A stretch of DNA of 64,000 bases from Spongiibacter tropicus DSM 19543 (GTDB lineage: Bacteria; Pseudomonadota; Gammaproteobacteria; Pseudomonadales; Spongiibacteraceae): contig NZ_ATUS01000006.1 in the NCBI RefSeq assembly GCF_000420325.1, positions 126,501 to 190,500 of the forward strand. Reading direction: 5' to 3'. The notes below the pieces were generated by a model. The model did no database searches. It was not told the origin of the DNA and saw nothing but the letters and a program-made list of their open reading frames with translations. Positions 31,136-40,009 of the stretch are shown here, one piece after another; the stretch's first letter is position 1; every line of letters begins with the position of its first letter. A program made the translations under genes and the position numbers.

Positions 31136-34063
31136 ATGATTGGATCAAAACGGGCCTTACTCAAGACCTTTCCTTTACTGGCCGCCGCGTTTGGTATGGT
31201 GGCTTGTAGTGGTGACAGTGACTCCAGCAGTCGCCGACTCAGCTTCGAGCTGAACTCCCGGCAGTTCTTCGTTGAGGAATCGCTCGGCACGGTGCAGTTC
31301 AGTAATGGCGCCTCGCTGCCTGTCAGCCTGTCTGTTGGCAGTGGTGCGTTCCGCGCGACCGATGAAGGCAGCAATATCTTCTACACGATCACGGATCGCG
31401 GGCCGACATTCCCCTGTTCGGACAGTGCGGAGATGATTGGTCAGGCCAATTTCTGCGACGACAACAGCGGTGTGGTCTTCGTGCAGCCGCAATATCAGCC
31501 GCGCATCCAGAAATGGAAGCTCAGTGGTGTGGGTACCAAGCTCGCGCTGGAGCAGCAGGACACCGTCTTTATCGAGGCGGGGGCGCAAAAAGCCAGTGGC
31601 CTGCCAAATGCCAACAGCAACGGTCCCGAGGAAGTGGCTTTCGACCCGAGTGGCAACCAGCTGCTGTCGACGCCGAACGGGATCGATCCCGAGGCGCTGG
31701 TCAAGCTCGAGAACGGACGGTTCTGGGTGGCCGACGACTACGGCCCCAGTTTGCTGCTGATTGACAGTGACGGCACCATCCTGCGTCGCGAAGTCCCAGC
31801 CGGACGCGGTGCTGACTACACTGGCGCTGCGTACACGGTGAGTGAAAGTTACCTGCCGTCCATTCTCAGCAAGCGTCAAAATGGCCGGGGTATCTCGGCG
31901 CTGGCGCTGAGCCCGGACAATGCCTTCCTGTATTTCGTGATGGCGGCACCGCTGGCCAATCCCGGCAGCGCAGCGGCGGCAGAGTCGCGAATCGTGCGTA
32001 TCGGCAAACTGGCGCTTAATGACGACGGCACGATTTCCAGCATCGACGGCGAGTACCTCTATCGCCTCGACAGCCCAGAGCAATATGCACGGCTGTTTAA
32101 TGGCAGCGGTGATCTGGACAACGGTGAGCTGATTGATCAGAGCGAAATCCGCGTGACCGAAGCGGCGGCCGTGGACACCGATTATCTGGTGGTGGTTGAG
32201 CAGGCGCGCAGCGTCAGTAAGTACTACAAAATCAATCTCGCCGACGCCGAAAGCATTCTGGGCACAAGCTGGGACGACAGCAACACAAGCCCCAGCCTGG
32301 AAGAGCAGTTTCTGGTGGCCGGGGTTCCGTTTGTACCCAAACACCTCGGTTTTGACAGCCTGAGCATGCCTCTGCCAAGCGGCATCGACCCGCTGGGCGA
32401 AAACGTGGAAGCACTGGCACTGTTGAGCGCGAACTTCGTTGCGCTGATCAATGACAACCGCTACGGACTGTACGGCGATACCGCAAACCGTATTGCCATA
32501 CTGCCCTTGGGCGCCTTCCTTGTTGACAATGTGCCGCTCCAGATCAGCATGGATTACGCTGAATCGGCCAGTATCCGTCGCAATGATGCACAGCTGAATG
32601 GCGGTGCTGCCAAGGCGGTGGCCTCCGATTCCACCAACAGCCAATTGTTTGTGCTCAACGGGCAGACGGGCGGTGTGGATATCGTCGACGTCAGTGAGGC
32701 ACTTTCGCCGGTACTCAATGGCACCGTCGACCTCAGCGCCGCTGAAGCCGATGCCGCTAAAACCCTGGGTGCCGCCACAAGCATTGCGACAGGCAGCGGT
32801 TTCCTGGCGGTAGCGATCGCTGCGGATAATCCGCAGGACGATGGGATTGCCGCGCTTTATCTGCTGGAAGATCTGAGCCTTGTCGCGACCTATGACGTTG
32901 GCCCCGGTCCCAGTGCCATTGTCTTCGATTTGCTGTCCAGCAGTCTGCTGGTTGCCAACGAAGGCTTGCCGAGCGATGACCACAGCGTCAATCCGGAAGG
33001 CTCGATTACGCAGATCGATTTAAGCGATGGCGTCGACAATGTGACCATTAACGACATCGATTTCAGTGAGTTCAACAGTGGTGGAAGTCGTGCTGATGAA
33101 GTGCCCGCTGGCTTGAAGCCGCTGGCTCCCGGTGTGACCCTGGCACAGGATCTTGAGCCCGGTCGCATCAGCGTAACCCTGGATAACGACAAAGCCTACG
33201 TCAGCCTGCAGAGCAACAATGCAGTGGCCGTGATTGACCTGGAAACTGCCAGCGTCGATGCGCTGATTGATCTGGGCGTCAAAGATTTCGGCGAGGCTCG
33301 CAACAGCCTCGACGTCAATGACAACGGCAGTATTACTCTGCAGACATGGCCCGGTGTGGTTGGTCTTTATCAGCCCTATGGTCTTCGCACCTATCAAAGC
33401 GGTGGCAGTAATTTCTTCGTGACCGCCAATGAGGGACGAGCCCGTGACTTCAGTGGCTTCTCCGAGTTGCTGCGTGCCAGCGACCTCGACGGTGTAGTTG
33501 GGCCGGAGATCGATCCTGCCAACCCCAGTGCTGCCGCCGCCGGCAATGACAGCCAGCTGGGACGTCTGCAGGTCAGCAGCGAGCGCGGTGATACCGACGG
33601 TGACGGTGATATCGATCAGATTTCCGCCTTCGGTGCGCGCTCGTTCTCGGTTCGCGATGCGGAAGGTAATCTGATCTACGATTCCGGTAATGATCTGATT
33701 CGTGTGACACAGACCCTGCTGGGTAACAATGCCAATGATCGCGATACCCTCAGTGACGAGAAGGGCGCACAGCCCAAGGGCTTGGCCCTGGTTTCCAGTC
33801 AGGAGCGTATCTATGCGCTGATCACACTCAACGGCGTCGGTGGGGTCGCGGTTTACGACATCACTTCACCCTATGGTGTGCAGTTCGTCAGCTACCTGAA
33901 TAACCGCAATTTTGCGGCATCGCTGAGCAATGAAACGGGTGATGTCGGACCGGAAGGGCTGGCTACCTTCGTGGTTGACAGTGTGGCGTATCTGGCGGTT
34001 GCCAACAGCGCCACCGGCAATGTGCGTATTTTCCGACTGAGAACTGGTACCGAGACCGAGTAA
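31136..34063 (+). CDS. Large lipoprotein: phytase-like esterase domain plus choice-of-anchor-I-type beta-propeller
   Basis: The 975-residue protein has a lipobox (FGMVACSG) after a short signal (MIGSKRALLKTFPLLAAAFG). Residues about 40-470 match the esterase-like phytase domain (ITDRGPTFPC, PEEVAFDPSGNQLL, RFWVADDYGPSLLLID, GISALALSPDNAFLYF). Residues about 500-970 resemble the YncE/choice-of-anchor I beta-propeller (FFVTANEGRARDFSGFSE, QISAFGARSFSVRDAEG, PEGLATFVVDSVAYLAVAN). Phosphoesterase activity is inference. A longer frame reaches 31043 but adds the terminator region, so ATG 31136 is used. Confidence 0.8.
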   Translation: MIGSKRALLKTFPLLAAAFGMVACSGDSDSSSRRLSFELNSRQFFVEESLGTVQFSNGASLPVSLSVGSGAFRATDEGSNIFYTITDRGPTFPCSDSAEMIGQANFCDDNSGVVFVQPQYQPRIQKWKLSGVGTKLALEQQDTVFIEAGAQKASGLPNANSNGPEEVAFDPSGNQLLSTPNGIDPEALVKLENGRFWVADDYGPSLLLIDSDGTILRREVPAGRGADYTGAAYTVSESYLPSILSKRQNGRGISALALSPDNAFLYFVMAAPLANPGSAAAAESRIVRIGKLALNDDGTISSIDGEYLYRLDSPEQYARLFNGSGDLDNGELIDQSEIRVTEAAAVDTDYLVVVEQARSVSKYYKINLADAESILGTSWDDSNTSPSLEEQFLVAGVPFVPKHLGFDSLSMPLPSGIDPLGENVEALALLSANFVALINDNRYGLYGDTANRIAILPLGAFLVDNVPLQISMDYAESASIRRNDAQLNGGAAKAVASDSTNSQLFVLNGQTGGVDIVDVSEALSPVLNGTVDLSAAEADAAKTLGAATSIATGSGFLAVAIAADNPQDDGIAALYLLEDLSLVATYDVGPGPSAIVFDLLSSSLLVANEGLPSDDHSVNPEGSITQIDLSDGVDNVTINDIDFSEFNSGGSRADEVPAGLKPLAPGVTLAQDLEPGRISVTLDNDKAYVSLQSNNAVAVIDLETASVDALIDLGVKDFGEARNSLDVNDNGSITLQTWPGVVGLYQPYGLRTYQSGGSNFFVTANEGRARDFSGFSELLRASDLDGVVGPEIDPANPSAAAAGNDSQLGRLQVSSERGDTDGDGDIDQISAFGARSFSVRDAEGNLIYDSGNDLIRVTQTLLGNNANDRDTLSDEKGAQPKGLALVSSQERIYALITLNGVGGVAVYDITSPYGVQFVSYLNNRNFAASLSNETGDVGPEGLATFVVDSVAYLAVANSATGNVRIFRLRTGTETE

Positions 34064-34066
34064 GCC

Positions 34067-34615
34067 TCAGGACTTCACCGGCCGCTTCTGCAGTTTGCGC
34101 TGCAAAGTGCGCCGGTGCATCCCCAGCTGCCGTGCCGTGGCTGAGATATTCCCGTCATTTTCCTTCAGCGCCTGCTGAATATGCTCCCAGGTCATTCTTT
34201 CCAGTGACGGCGCCTTAATCGGGTCGATGCTTTCGACTGCCGGGCTGCGCCGTTCTTCGTTCAGTGCGTTGAGAATGGCAGTGGTACCCGCCGGTTTCTG
34301 CAGGTAGTTGTCGGCGCCCAGCTTTATCGCGTCCACCGCGGTGGCGATGCTGGAGTAGCCGGTCAGCATCAGCAGGCGAATGTCGGGGAAGCGCTCCCGG
34401 AGGTAGGGAATAATGCTCAGGCCGGATTCCTGATCAATCTTCAGGTCCACTACGGCGTAGTGCGGACTGAATTGCTGGCAGACCTGTCGGGCACTGTCCA
34501 GATCCTGCGCCACCTCTACAAGGTAGCCCTTGCGCTGTAGTGAGCGCGACAGCGCATGACAGAAAGCCTCATCATCGTCGATAACCAGAAAGCGTTTATG
34601 TTGGCTAGCATTCAT
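34067..34615 (-). CDS. regA: RegA/PrrA-family redox response regulator
   Basis: The 182-residue protein has an N-terminal receiver domain (FLVIDDDEAF, phospho-acceptor D57 in YAVVDLKID, LMLTGYSSI, K in NYLQKPAG) and a Fis-type C-terminal HTH (NDGNISATARQLGMHRRTLQ). It is the RegA/PrrA/ActR type of global redox regulator. The start at 34615 overlaps the regB stop by 4 bases, so sensor and regulator are translated together. Longer reading from 34702 is rejected because it runs into regB coding sequence. Confidence 0.9.
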   Translation of the reverse strand: MNASQHKRFLVIDDDEAFCHALSRSLQRKGYLVEVAQDLDSARQVCQQFSPHYAVVDLKIDQESGLSIIPYLRERFPDIRLLMLTGYSSIATAVDAIKLGADNYLQKPAGTTAILNALNEERRSPAVESIDPIKAPSLERMTWEHIQQALKENDGNISATARQLGMHRRTLQRKLQKRPVKS

Positions 34616-35883
34616 GCATTGTCCTCTTCGCGATAATGGCTGATGGCGGCCAGTGGCAGGCGCAGTTCGAGACGGCTTCCGCCGCCCCGCCGTCGATGCC
34701 ACTGCAGATTTCCACCATAGCGTTCAGCGGTGGCGTGGCTGAGCATCAAGCCCAATCCCAGGCCTTTGCCTTTGGTGCTGACGTAAGCTTTGTGGATAAC
34801 GCCTTCGGCGCCTGGCAGGCCGGGGCCACGGTCTTTAATGGCAAGGCAGAGCTGGTCGTCGTCTTGATAGATGCTCAGGCTCACCTGGTCCGGAGTCACA
34901 TCTGCCGCGTTGTTCAGCAGGTTGAGAATGCTTTGGCTTACGGTGCCGTCGAGGCTGATGGTCATGGCGCGCAGCTCGGGCGCGATATCCACCACTAACT
35001 CACTGCCGGGTCGCATCAGTTGCCAGCGGTCCACCAAGCCCTGTACGTAGCTGGCCAGGGGTTCCGTTTCAGCCTGCAAGGCGCTCAGGTCGCGCGCAGT
35101 ACTCACCAGTTTGTCGAGAATCTGCTTGCAGTGATCCACCTGTTCGCTGAGCGCATCGACATCTTCACGCAGGTCGGTCTCCACCTCTTCGCGCAGGTCT
35201 TCGCTGATCACCTTGATCGTGGCCAGAGGGGTGCCCAGCTCGTGAGCCGTTCCGGCGGCGAGTGTGGCGACGGCCAGCAATTGTTCATCCTGTAGCTGGC
35301 GTTCGCGAACCTGCGCCAGTTCGTTCTCCTTCTGCCGCAGGCTGCTGGCCATGGCGGAAACGAAGTAGGCGATCAGCAGAGCGCTGACCACAAAGTTCAT
35401 CCACATACCTGCCACGTGCATGTTGAGGGTCATGCCCTGCATGGTCTGGTGGCTGTGGGGCGATAGCGGCGCCAATGGAATGAAGTAAACCAGCAGCAGG
35501 CTGTAGGCCAACAGGGACATCACACCCAGTGCCCAGGTGTAGCGCAGGGGCAGGGTGGTGGCGGAGATGCACAGCGGCACCAGTAGATAAGAGATAAACG
35601 GGTTGTTGCTCCCGCCGGAGAAATACAGCACCGCAGTAAAGCCCGCGACGTCGACGCAAAGTTGGACAAACAGCTCCAGCTCAATGACCGGCCAGCGCTG
35701 ATAGCTTCGCCACCAGCAGAACAGCGCAAACAGGGCGATCACCCCCAGCAGCAGTTCCAGCGTGACATAGGGCAGCATCCAGCCGAGCTGATGCTTGGCA
35801 AATTCCAGGGCCAGAAACTGACCGGCGATCACCACGCTGCGAATGGCGCACAGGCGTCGGAGGTTGGCGGTATCCGGATTCAC
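34612..35883 (-). CDS. regB: RegB/PrrB-family redox sensor histidine kinase
   Basis: The 423-residue membrane kinase has six hydrophobic segments and then a cytoplasmic kinase core. It has the ubiquinone-linked heptapeptide GGSNNPF (residues 90-96), the RegB H-box AHELGTPLATIK with H214, and the cysteine in EQVDHCKQIL (C252) that corresponds to the redox-active Cys of RegB. The ATP-binding N and G boxes (LLNNAADVTPD, DRGPGLP, GLGLGLMLSHA) are intact. GTG 35883 follows an AGGAG and gives the family N-terminus; earlier starts lie in the intergenic region. It probably senses respiratory-chain redox state. Confidence 0.9.
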   Translation of the reverse strand: MNPDTANLRRLCAIRSVVIAGQFLALEFAKHQLGWMLPYVTLELLLGVIALFALFCWWRSYQRWPVIELELFVQLCVDVAGFTAVLYFSGGSNNPFISYLLVPLCISATTLPLRYTWALGVMSLLAYSLLLVYFIPLAPLSPHSHQTMQGMTLNMHVAGMWMNFVVSALLIAYFVSAMASSLRQKENELAQVRERQLQDEQLLAVATLAAGTAHELGTPLATIKVISEDLREEVETDLREDVDALSEQVDHCKQILDKLVSTARDLSALQAETEPLASYVQGLVDRWQLMRPGSELVVDIAPELRAMTISLDGTVSQSILNLLNNAADVTPDQVSLSIYQDDDQLCLAIKDRGPGLPGAEGVIHKAYVSTKGKGLGLGLMLSHATAERYGGNLQWHRRRGGGSRLELRLPLAAISHYREEDNA

Positions 35884-36042
35884 GTTGGCTCCTGGCAAAC
35901 AAAGGACTAAGTATAGCGGTTGACCCTGTTCGGGCCTGCGCTGCTGCGTCATTATGTCGCAGCAGCGCGATGTCGCTCTGCGCCTGATGGTAAACTTCTG
36001 CGCCAAACAAAAACAATCATACTCCTCAGGGTGCCTCCTCCT

Positions 36043-37083
36043 ATGTATAAAACGATCCGGCAGGGTCTGCCGTTACTGGCGCTGCTTGTCAGCACATTCA
36101 GCATTGCCCATGAAACCGCTCCTGCGGCTGCGAGCATGGGGGCAAGCTCTCATGCACCGATTGGCGTGATGGGTGATCACCGCCATAAAGTGGGAGAGTG
36201 GATGCTGTCCTATCGTTATATGGCGATGGAGATGGAGGGCAATCTCGACGGCGGTGACCGTGTGTCGGCAGGGCAAATTACCGGCACGATGATGGCGCCG
36301 GGGCCCTATATGGTGGCACCGCTCAGCATGGACATGGAAATGCATATGTTCGGGGCGATGTACGCACCGAGCGACGAGGTCACCGTCATGCTGATGTTGC
36401 CGTATCTGCGCAACGAGATGACGCATGTAACCCGTATGGGACAGCGTTTTACCACGCGCAGTGAGGGGGTGGGTGATGTTAAGGCTTCTGCACTGCTCAA
36501 ACTCTATCAGAGTGACGACGCTCGCCACCGACTGCATGCCAACCTTGGCGTGAGTCTGCCGACGGGGAGTATTGATGAGCGTGACGACACGCCCGCGCAG
36601 AATAAGGCGAAGCTGCCTTATCGCATGCAGCTCGGCTCCGGCAGTGTTGATCTGATGCCCGGAGTGACCTATACGGGTTTTGGAAGCACCTTCAGTTGGG
36701 GCGCGCAGCTCATGCTGACGGTGCCCACCGACTACAACGACAATGACTACCGGATGGGCAATCGCGGCCAACTCAGCGGCTGGCTGGCACGCAGTTTCAC
36801 GCCAGCCTTCAGCGGCTCTCTGCGCCTTATTCACAGCGCCTGGGGCAATATTGATGGTGCCCGCGATGATCTGAACCCGATGATGGTGCCCACGGCAGAT
36901 CCCGGTGCGCAGGGCGGTGAGCGCAGCGAATTGGCCGTGGGGGTGAACTATCTCTTCACCAAAGGCCGTGCCAAGGGCCACCGTTTGGCGCTTGAGTACA
37001 GCGAACCGGTCTACCAGCATCTCGATGGCCCGCAAATGGAACAGCAGTCCACGTTTACAGCGGGTTGGCAGTACGCCTTTTAA
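36043..37083 (+). CDS. Met/His-rich outer-membrane transporter-like protein
   Basis: The 346-residue protein has a signal peptide (MYKTIRQGLPLLALLVSTFS, cleaved near IAH) and a beta-barrel-like body of the Phenol_MetA_deg/transporter type (GVSLPTGSIDERDD, LPYRMQLGSGSVDLMPGVTY, SWGAQLMLTVPTDYNDNDYR, final aromatic FTAGWQYAF). The first 120 mature residues are very rich in Met and His (MAMEME, TMMAPGPYM, MDMEMHMFGAMY), a pattern seen in copper-handling proteins. It is divergent from regB and followed by a PepSY protein. A metal-related function is inference. Confidence 0.7.
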   Translation: MYKTIRQGLPLLALLVSTFSIAHETAPAAASMGASSHAPIGVMGDHRHKVGEWMLSYRYMAMEMEGNLDGGDRVSAGQITGTMMAPGPYMVAPLSMDMEMHMFGAMYAPSDEVTVMLMLPYLRNEMTHVTRMGQRFTTRSEGVGDVKASALLKLYQSDDARHRLHANLGVSLPTGSIDERDDTPAQNKAKLPYRMQLGSGSVDLMPGVTYTGFGSTFSWGAQLMLTVPTDYNDNDYRMGNRGQLSGWLARSFTPAFSGSLRLIHSAWGNIDGARDDLNPMMVPTADPGAQGGERSELAVGVNYLFTKGRAKGHRLALEYSEPVYQHLDGPQMEQQSTFTAGWQYAF

Positions 37084-37120
37084 TCCAGGCTTAATTTAGC
37101 GTCGGTAAACTGGCATTACG

Positions 37121-37160
37121 TGGTAAATTACACGACGACGCAGATTTACCAGGTCGTCGT
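37121..37160. repeat. Two interleaved 8-bp inverted repeats before the PepSY gene
   Basis: TGGTAAAT (37121-37128) pairs with ATTTACCA (37144-37151). ACGACGAC (37132-37139) pairs with GTCGTCGT (37153-37160). The arms alternate a-b-a'-b'. The array lies 57 bp before the start at 37218. It can be an RNA switch (alternative hairpins) or overlapping protein sites. Confidence 0.6.
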
Positions 37161-37217
37161 TACTGTCTTGCCTGTCCGGTCTGCCGGCGGCATTGAATGC
37201 TCGAGGGGGGCGTTTTC

Positions 37218-37757
37218 ATGTCAAGGAAGTTACTGATTAATATCCACCTGTATCTGGCCGCTTTCTTTGCACCGATGGTGATACTGATGGCGATCTCCGG
37301 TGGTTTGTATCTGGTCGGTATTAAAGGTGAGCAGCGTGTGGAAAGCTCCGTGCTGCTGCCGGGCAGCCTGAACCCGGATAGCGTGCAGCTGGAAGAGGAT
37401 GTGCGGGCCTTGCTGGATCAGGCCGGTTTGGGCGGCGATTTTGAGCAAGTTAAAGTGCGTGGCCGGGAGGTGAGTACTCGTCCCAGCAACCGTCTTAACT
37501 ATCGTCTGACGCCCAGTGAAGGGGGGGTGCAGATCGATGTGGTTAAGCCGAGTCTTCAGGCGTCTTTGATTGAACTGCATAAAGGGCATGGCCCCCAGTG
37601 GTTCCGTATCGGGCAGCAGATTTTCTCTCTGGCGCTGGTATTGATTATGCTCAGTGGGCTGTGGCTGGGACTGGCCGCCAAAGGTCTGCGCACTCGCACC
37701 CTGCAATTATCGGTAGGTGGCCTGGCGGTCTTCCTGCTGTTGGCGCTGTTTGCCTGA
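37218..37757 (+). CDS. PepSY-associated membrane protein
   Basis: The 179-residue protein has an N-terminal membrane helix starting KLLINIHLYLAAFFAPMVIL, a soluble loop of about 110 residues, and two C-terminal helices (QIFSLALVLIMLSGLWLGLA and QLSVGGLAVFLLLALF). This matches small PepSY_TM proteins, which are found with iron or copper uptake systems and may reduce or handle metal complexes at the inner membrane. GAGGGGG before ATG 37218 supports this start; an in-frame upstream TTG-type start adds only seven residues. It probably belongs with the Met-rich outer-membrane protein. Confidence 0.75.
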   Translation: MSRKLLINIHLYLAAFFAPMVILMAISGGLYLVGIKGEQRVESSVLLPGSLNPDSVQLEEDVRALLDQAGLGGDFEQVKVRGREVSTRPSNRLNYRLTPSEGGVQIDVVKPSLQASLIELHKGHGPQWFRIGQQIFSLALVLIMLSGLWLGLAAKGLRTRTLQLSVGGLAVFLLLALFA

Positions 37758-37760
37758 GGC

Positions 37761-38039
37761 TCAATCGCGAAAGTACACCTGCACCAGATGGTAGCCGAAA
37801 CGGCTTTTGACCGGGCCCTGAACCTGCTGCAGCGGCCCGCTGAATATGGCCTTATCAACGCTGGCGACCATCTGGCCTTTCTTTACTTCGCCAAGATCGC
37901 CGCCGCGCTTGCCTGATGGACACTGGGAGTGTTTGCGGGCGAGCTGCTCAAAGTTATCGCCTTTCTCCACACGACGTTTCAGTGCCTTGGCTTCGTCGGC
38001 TGTTTTAACAAGAATGTGGCGGGCCATGGCGCTGCGCAT
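37761..38039 (-). CDS. ppiC: Parvulin-type peptidyl-prolyl isomerase PpiC
   Basis: The 92-residue single-domain parvulin catalyses proline isomerisation. Family blocks are complete: HILVKTADEA, FEQLARKHSQCPSGKRGGDL, GEVKKGQMV, and GPVKSRFGYHLVQV at the end, all very close to E. coli PpiC in length and motif order. There is no signal peptide, so it is cytoplasmic. GGAG six bases before ATG 38039 supports that start. It converges with the PepSY gene with a 3-bp gap. Confidence 0.93.
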   Translation of the reverse strand: MRSAMARHILVKTADEAKALKRRVEKGDNFEQLARKHSQCPSGKRGGDLGEVKKGQMVASVDKAIFSGPLQQVQGPVKSRFGYHLVQVYFRD

Positions 38040-38131
38040 CGAACACTCCGAGGATACTTGCGGTCTGAAAACGGGGGAGTGAGTATATATAATCCTGTTG
38101 TTTTCTTCTTTCGCAAATACGCTGAAACCTT

Positions 38132-38881
38132 ATGCCCAGAGTGCCGTTCTGCTTTGCCGATATTGCCGCTGAGTGCCGCGTTGAGTCCGGGGTACACCGG
38201 CTCGATGGCCGCCGGCTGGGATTGCGAATTACCGTGCCCCAGGCATTGCGGGAGCGCTACCCCTATTGCGGCAGTGCCTACGGGTTTTTGCAGGAGCTGC
38301 GACGGGAGATTCTGGACTACGGCCTTGTCGAGTTTCCCGGTCTGCCATTAAATCCCCAAAACTACACCTTGGCTCAGCGAGCGCCTCAGCAGCATCAATA
38401 CAGCAGCAATCCCTATCTCACCGACTTCTGTCAGCAACCGCATCAGGACACGCCGCCCTATCCTACGGCGTTCTGGCTACCGGCGCCGCGTCGCTATTTT
38501 GCCACCTGGGTGATGGGCGAGGACGGGGTGCAGCGCGTTATGAGCGCTCTGCGTAGAGGCGCGTCAATCGACGAGGTTCACCAGCGTCTTCAGGCCCAGA
38601 GTATTGCGCAAGGCTGGGGGCTGCTGGTGAATCAGCATCCGGGTTTGCTGCTTATCGACAACAGCTCCCGCAACCGCTTGTTTCACGCCCGCAGTGGCAA
38701 CTGGCAGGCACAGCGGGCGGAGCCGGATTTCGATACTGACACCCCGATGTACGCGTTCAATGAGGTGGGGCTGCTGAACTATATCGACGTGATGGACAGT
38801 CGGCGGGGCACGGGCGACCGCAATGCCGACGAGTGTGAGGAGCTGCGGCGCTTTCTGGAAAGCGAAGCGCCGTTTGTCTGA
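38132..38881 (+). CDS. Putative TauD-like 2-oxoglutarate/Fe(II) oxygenase
   Basis: The 249-residue protein has no clear annotated family. It reads like a small TauD-type oxygenase: an N-terminal stretch ILDYGLVEFPGLPLNPQNY, an HxD pair in QPHQDTPPYPTAFW (about residue 105), and a distal His with Arg ten residues later in FHARSGNWQAQR (about residues 189-199). These three points match the Fe(II) facial triad plus the 2-oxoglutarate-binding Arg. The substrate is unknown. It stands alone between ppiC (divergent) and the yhhJ gene (convergent, 2-bp gap). Confidence 0.5.
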   Translation: MPRVPFCFADIAAECRVESGVHRLDGRRLGLRITVPQALRERYPYCGSAYGFLQELRREILDYGLVEFPGLPLNPQNYTLAQRAPQQHQYSSNPYLTDFCQQPHQDTPPYPTAFWLPAPRRYFATWVMGEDGVQRVMSALRRGASIDEVHQRLQAQSIAQGWGLLVNQHPGLLLIDNSSRNRLFHARSGNWQAQRAEPDFDTDTPMYAFNEVGLLNYIDVMDSRRGTGDRNADECEELRRFLESEAPFV

Positions 38882-38883
38882 GC

Positions 38884-40008
38884 TCAGGCCATACGACTGA
38901 TCGTATTGCGGAAGCGCCACAGCGAAACGCTGAAAAATACGGCCCCGATGGCCGCGAGCGCCAGCAGTTGCGGCCAGATAATCGATAGTCCGGCGGCGCG
39001 GTAGAGCACGGCCTGACTGGCAGCAACGAAGTGGGTAGTGGGCGCGGCCAGCATTAAACTCTGCACCAGCAAGGGCATACTTTCTCTTGGCGTCATGCCT
39101 CCCGACAGCATATCCAGCGGCAGCAGCGTGAGCATCAGCAACATGCCGAATTGGGGCATGCTGCGGGCAATGGTGGCCATGAAAATGCCCATGGACGTGG
39201 TGGCGAACAGATGCAGCGCGGTGGTCAGTACGAACACCGCGATCGAGCCTTCGACGGGAACCTGCATCAGCCCGCGCACAACGCCATTCAGTGACAGTGT
39301 GGCGGCAAGCAGCACGACCAGCGCCATCGACCAGACTTTGGCGAGCATGATCTCTCCGGGCGTGACCGGCATCACCAGCAGGTGTTCGATCGTGCCGTGC
39401 TCCCGCTCGCGGATCAGTGCGGCGCCGGTGAGAATGATGGAAAGCAGCGTCACGTTATTGATGATTTCCATCAGCGAGCCGAACCAGCTCTCGTCGAGAT
39501 TGGGGTTGAATCGCATGCGCAGGTTGAGATCGATCGGCAGGCTGCTGTCGCTGCGGTAGCGCTGCACAAATTCAGAGACTTCACCCAGAGCGATCTGCTG
39601 AATATAGCTGCTGCCGGTAAATGCCTGGCTCATACGAGTGGCATCCACGTTGAGTTGCATTTCCGGTTGCCGCCCGGCCAACACATCGCGCTGAAAGTTC
39701 ACCGGAATCGTCAGGGCAAAGGTGTAGCGTCCGGCGTCCAGCGCCGGGTCGACCTCATTGATGTTCAGCAAGACTGGCGGGTTGAAGCGCGGAGGATAAA
39801 AGGCATCGCGGATGCGCGCCGACAGCGGCGACTGGTCCTCGTCGACAATGGCAATCGGGGTGCGGTGCAGCGATTCCGGCATCACCGATCCCGCACTGTA
39901 TATCGAGATCGAAAAGGTGAAGGCGATCAGCAGGAGCATGCCGGGGTCGCGGGCCAAGCTCCACAGTTCCTTTACGCCCAGGCGGTAGGTGTTCGACAGT
40001 TTGGACAT
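38884..40008 (-). CDS. yhhJ: ABC-2 type exporter permease YhhJ
   Basis: The 374-residue inner-membrane protein has one N-terminal helix, a large periplasmic loop (about residues 45-175), and a cluster of five helices (NVTLLSIILTGAALIREREH with the ABC-2 IREREHGT motif, then LLVMPVTPGEIMLAKV). This is the family topology. It is the third gene of the yhiI-rbbA-yhhJ exporter on the minus strand, 1 bp after rbbA. It forms the membrane channel with the permease half of RbbA. Confidence 0.9.
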   Translation of the reverse strand: MSKLSNTYRLGVKELWSLARDPGMLLLIAFTFSISIYSAGSVMPESLHRTPIAIVDEDQSPLSARIRDAFYPPRFNPPVLLNINEVDPALDAGRYTFALTIPVNFQRDVLAGRQPEMQLNVDATRMSQAFTGSSYIQQIALGEVSEFVQRYRSDSSLPIDLNLRMRFNPNLDESWFGSLMEIINNVTLLSIILTGAALIREREHGTIEHLLVMPVTPGEIMLAKVWSMALVVLLAATLSLNGVVRGLMQVPVEGSIAVFVLTTALHLFATTSMGIFMATIARSMPQFGMLLMLTLLPLDMLSGGMTPRESMPLLVQSLMLAAPTTHFVAASQAVLYRAAGLSIIWPQLLALAAIGAVFFSVSLWRFRNTISRMA

Positions 40009-40009
40009 G

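Noticed and set aside
31175-32983. 602-codon minus-strand frame opposite the large lipoprotein
   Set aside because: No domain is recognisable in it, and the plus-strand protein has a lipobox and clear domains.
37121-37160. Reading the interleaved repeats as a stable H-type pseudoknot
   Set aside because: Only one base links the a' and b' arms, too few to cross an 8-bp stem, so alternative hairpins or protein sites are more likely.
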